The notes beneath the pieces were generated by a model that did not search any database, had not been told where the DNA came from, and saw nothing but the letters and a program-made list of their open reading frames with translations. From Aquificaceae bacterium (GTDB lineage Bacteria > Aquificota > Aquificia > Aquificales > Aquificaceae), in NCBI GenBank assembly GCA_015487835.1, contig WFOY01000086.1, positions 1 through 6,359 of the forward strand: a DNA stretch of 6,359 bases. The letters run 5' to 3'. Both the position numbers and the translations under genes were made by a program. Below are positions 5,993 to 6,359 of the stretch, in pieces (the first letter of the stretch is position 1; each line of letters starts with the position of its first letter).

Positions 5993-5995
5993 AAA

Positions 5996-6359
5996 ATGGA
6001 CCTGTACGAATACGAGGCTTACGACAAGATATTTAAAAAGTTCGGCATCCCCACTCCCAAGTATCTGTTTGTGGATCACATCAACGAGGAGGTTGAGAAC
6101 TTCGTAAACCAGCTGGGAGAGTGCGTGGTAAAGTCCCAGGTCCTCGTAGGTAAAAGGGGGAAGGCAGGAGCTGTAAGGCTGTGCTCCTCCCCCGAAGAGG
6201 CCATCGAAGAGATCAAAGCTCTCCTCGAATACCCCGTCTACGGTGAGATGCCCGTAGGCGTTCTGGTGGTGGAGAAGGCCAATATAGTAAAAGAGCTCTA
6301 CGCCTCCATAACCTACTCCACCGAGACGAGGGGACCAGTTCTGACCCTTTCTCTCGAAG
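5996..6359 (+). CDS. SucC-family CoA ligase beta subunit: succinyl-CoA synthetase or citryl-CoA synthetase large subunit, 3'-truncated
   Basis: The first 121 codons run off the window end without a stop. The N-terminus MDLYEYEAYDKIFKKFGIP is the classic opening of the succinyl-CoA synthetase beta subunit ATP-grasp fold (E. coli SucC MNLHEYQAKQLFARYGLP). Lys46 in VVKSQ aligns with the ATP-binding Lys46 of E. coli, and LVVEKANIVKELYASI matches the following block. These proteins pair with a SucD-type alpha subunit to form an acyl-CoA from acid, CoA and ATP. The loop is the odd feature: E. coli GGRGKAGG (52-59) reads GKRGKAGA here, with Lys replacing Gly53. ATP-citrate lyase also has basic residues there (KRRGKLG). 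That favours citryl-CoA synthetase CcsA of the reductive TCA cycle, known from Hydrogenobacter, over ordinary SucC, but the catalytic remainder lies outside the window. The family is nearly certain; the choice between the two is not. Confidence 0.88.
   Translation, partial: MDLYEYEAYDKIFKKFGIPTPKYLFVDHINEEVENFVNQLGECVVKSQVLVGKRGKAGAVRLCSSPEEAIEEIKALLEYPVYGEMPVGVLVVEKANIVKELYASITYSTETRGPVLTLSLE

Noticed and set aside
1..6359. CRISPR array, transposon ends, prophage genes, tRNA or rRNA genes
   Set aside because: No regularly spaced repeats, terminal inverted repeats, cloverleaf-like segments or mobile-element genes were seen; almost every base belongs to a housekeeping gene.

Overview
The window looks like a stretch of a thermophilic bacterial chromosome, most likely from the Aquificota (Aquifex/Hydrogenobacter relatives). 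Three things point there. Arginine is written almost entirely with AGG/AGA and isoleucine often with ATA. The proteins are rich in Glu, Lys and Arg. The large subunit of carbamoyl-phosphate synthase is encoded as a separate C-terminal half, as is known for Aquifex aeolicus. GC content looks like the mid-50s percent (estimated from sampled lines, not counted throughout), which is higher than the well-known Aquificaceae. The assignment to phylum is therefore an inference.

Layout from left to right: the 3' part of ispD (+, cut by the window start); the C-terminal half of carB (+); lipA (-), converging on carB with a 13-base overlap; mnmH/selU (+), divergent from lipA across only 23 bases; a small unrecognised TPR-like gene (+) whose start overlaps the end of mnmH by 71 bases; an AMP-forming acyl-CoA ligase (-), converging on the small gene with a 33-base overlap; and the first 121 codons of a SucC-family ATP-grasp CoA ligase (+), divergent from the acyl-CoA ligase across 59 bases. 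The window is almost entirely coding. The longest stretch without a gene is the 59-base divergent promoter region, and no rRNA, tRNA, CRISPR array, insertion sequence or prophage feature was seen.

The genes do not form one pathway. They cover isoprenoid precursors (ispD), arginine and pyrimidine precursor synthesis (carB), lipoate cofactor (lipA), tRNA wobble selenation (mnmH), acyl activation (the ligase), and succinyl- or citryl-CoA formation in the TCA or reductive TCA cycle (the last gene). Unrelated, alternating, tightly packed or overlapping genes fit a compact genome with few functional operons.

I see no convincing undescribed multi-gene system. The points most worth checking are: the split carB with its SD-less GTG start in the same frame as the ispD stop; the contrast between SD-less (possibly leaderless) starts and two strong SD starts; the overprinted end of mnmH; and the Gly-to-Lys change in the nucleotide-binding loop of the SucC-like protein, which hints at citryl-CoA synthetase.
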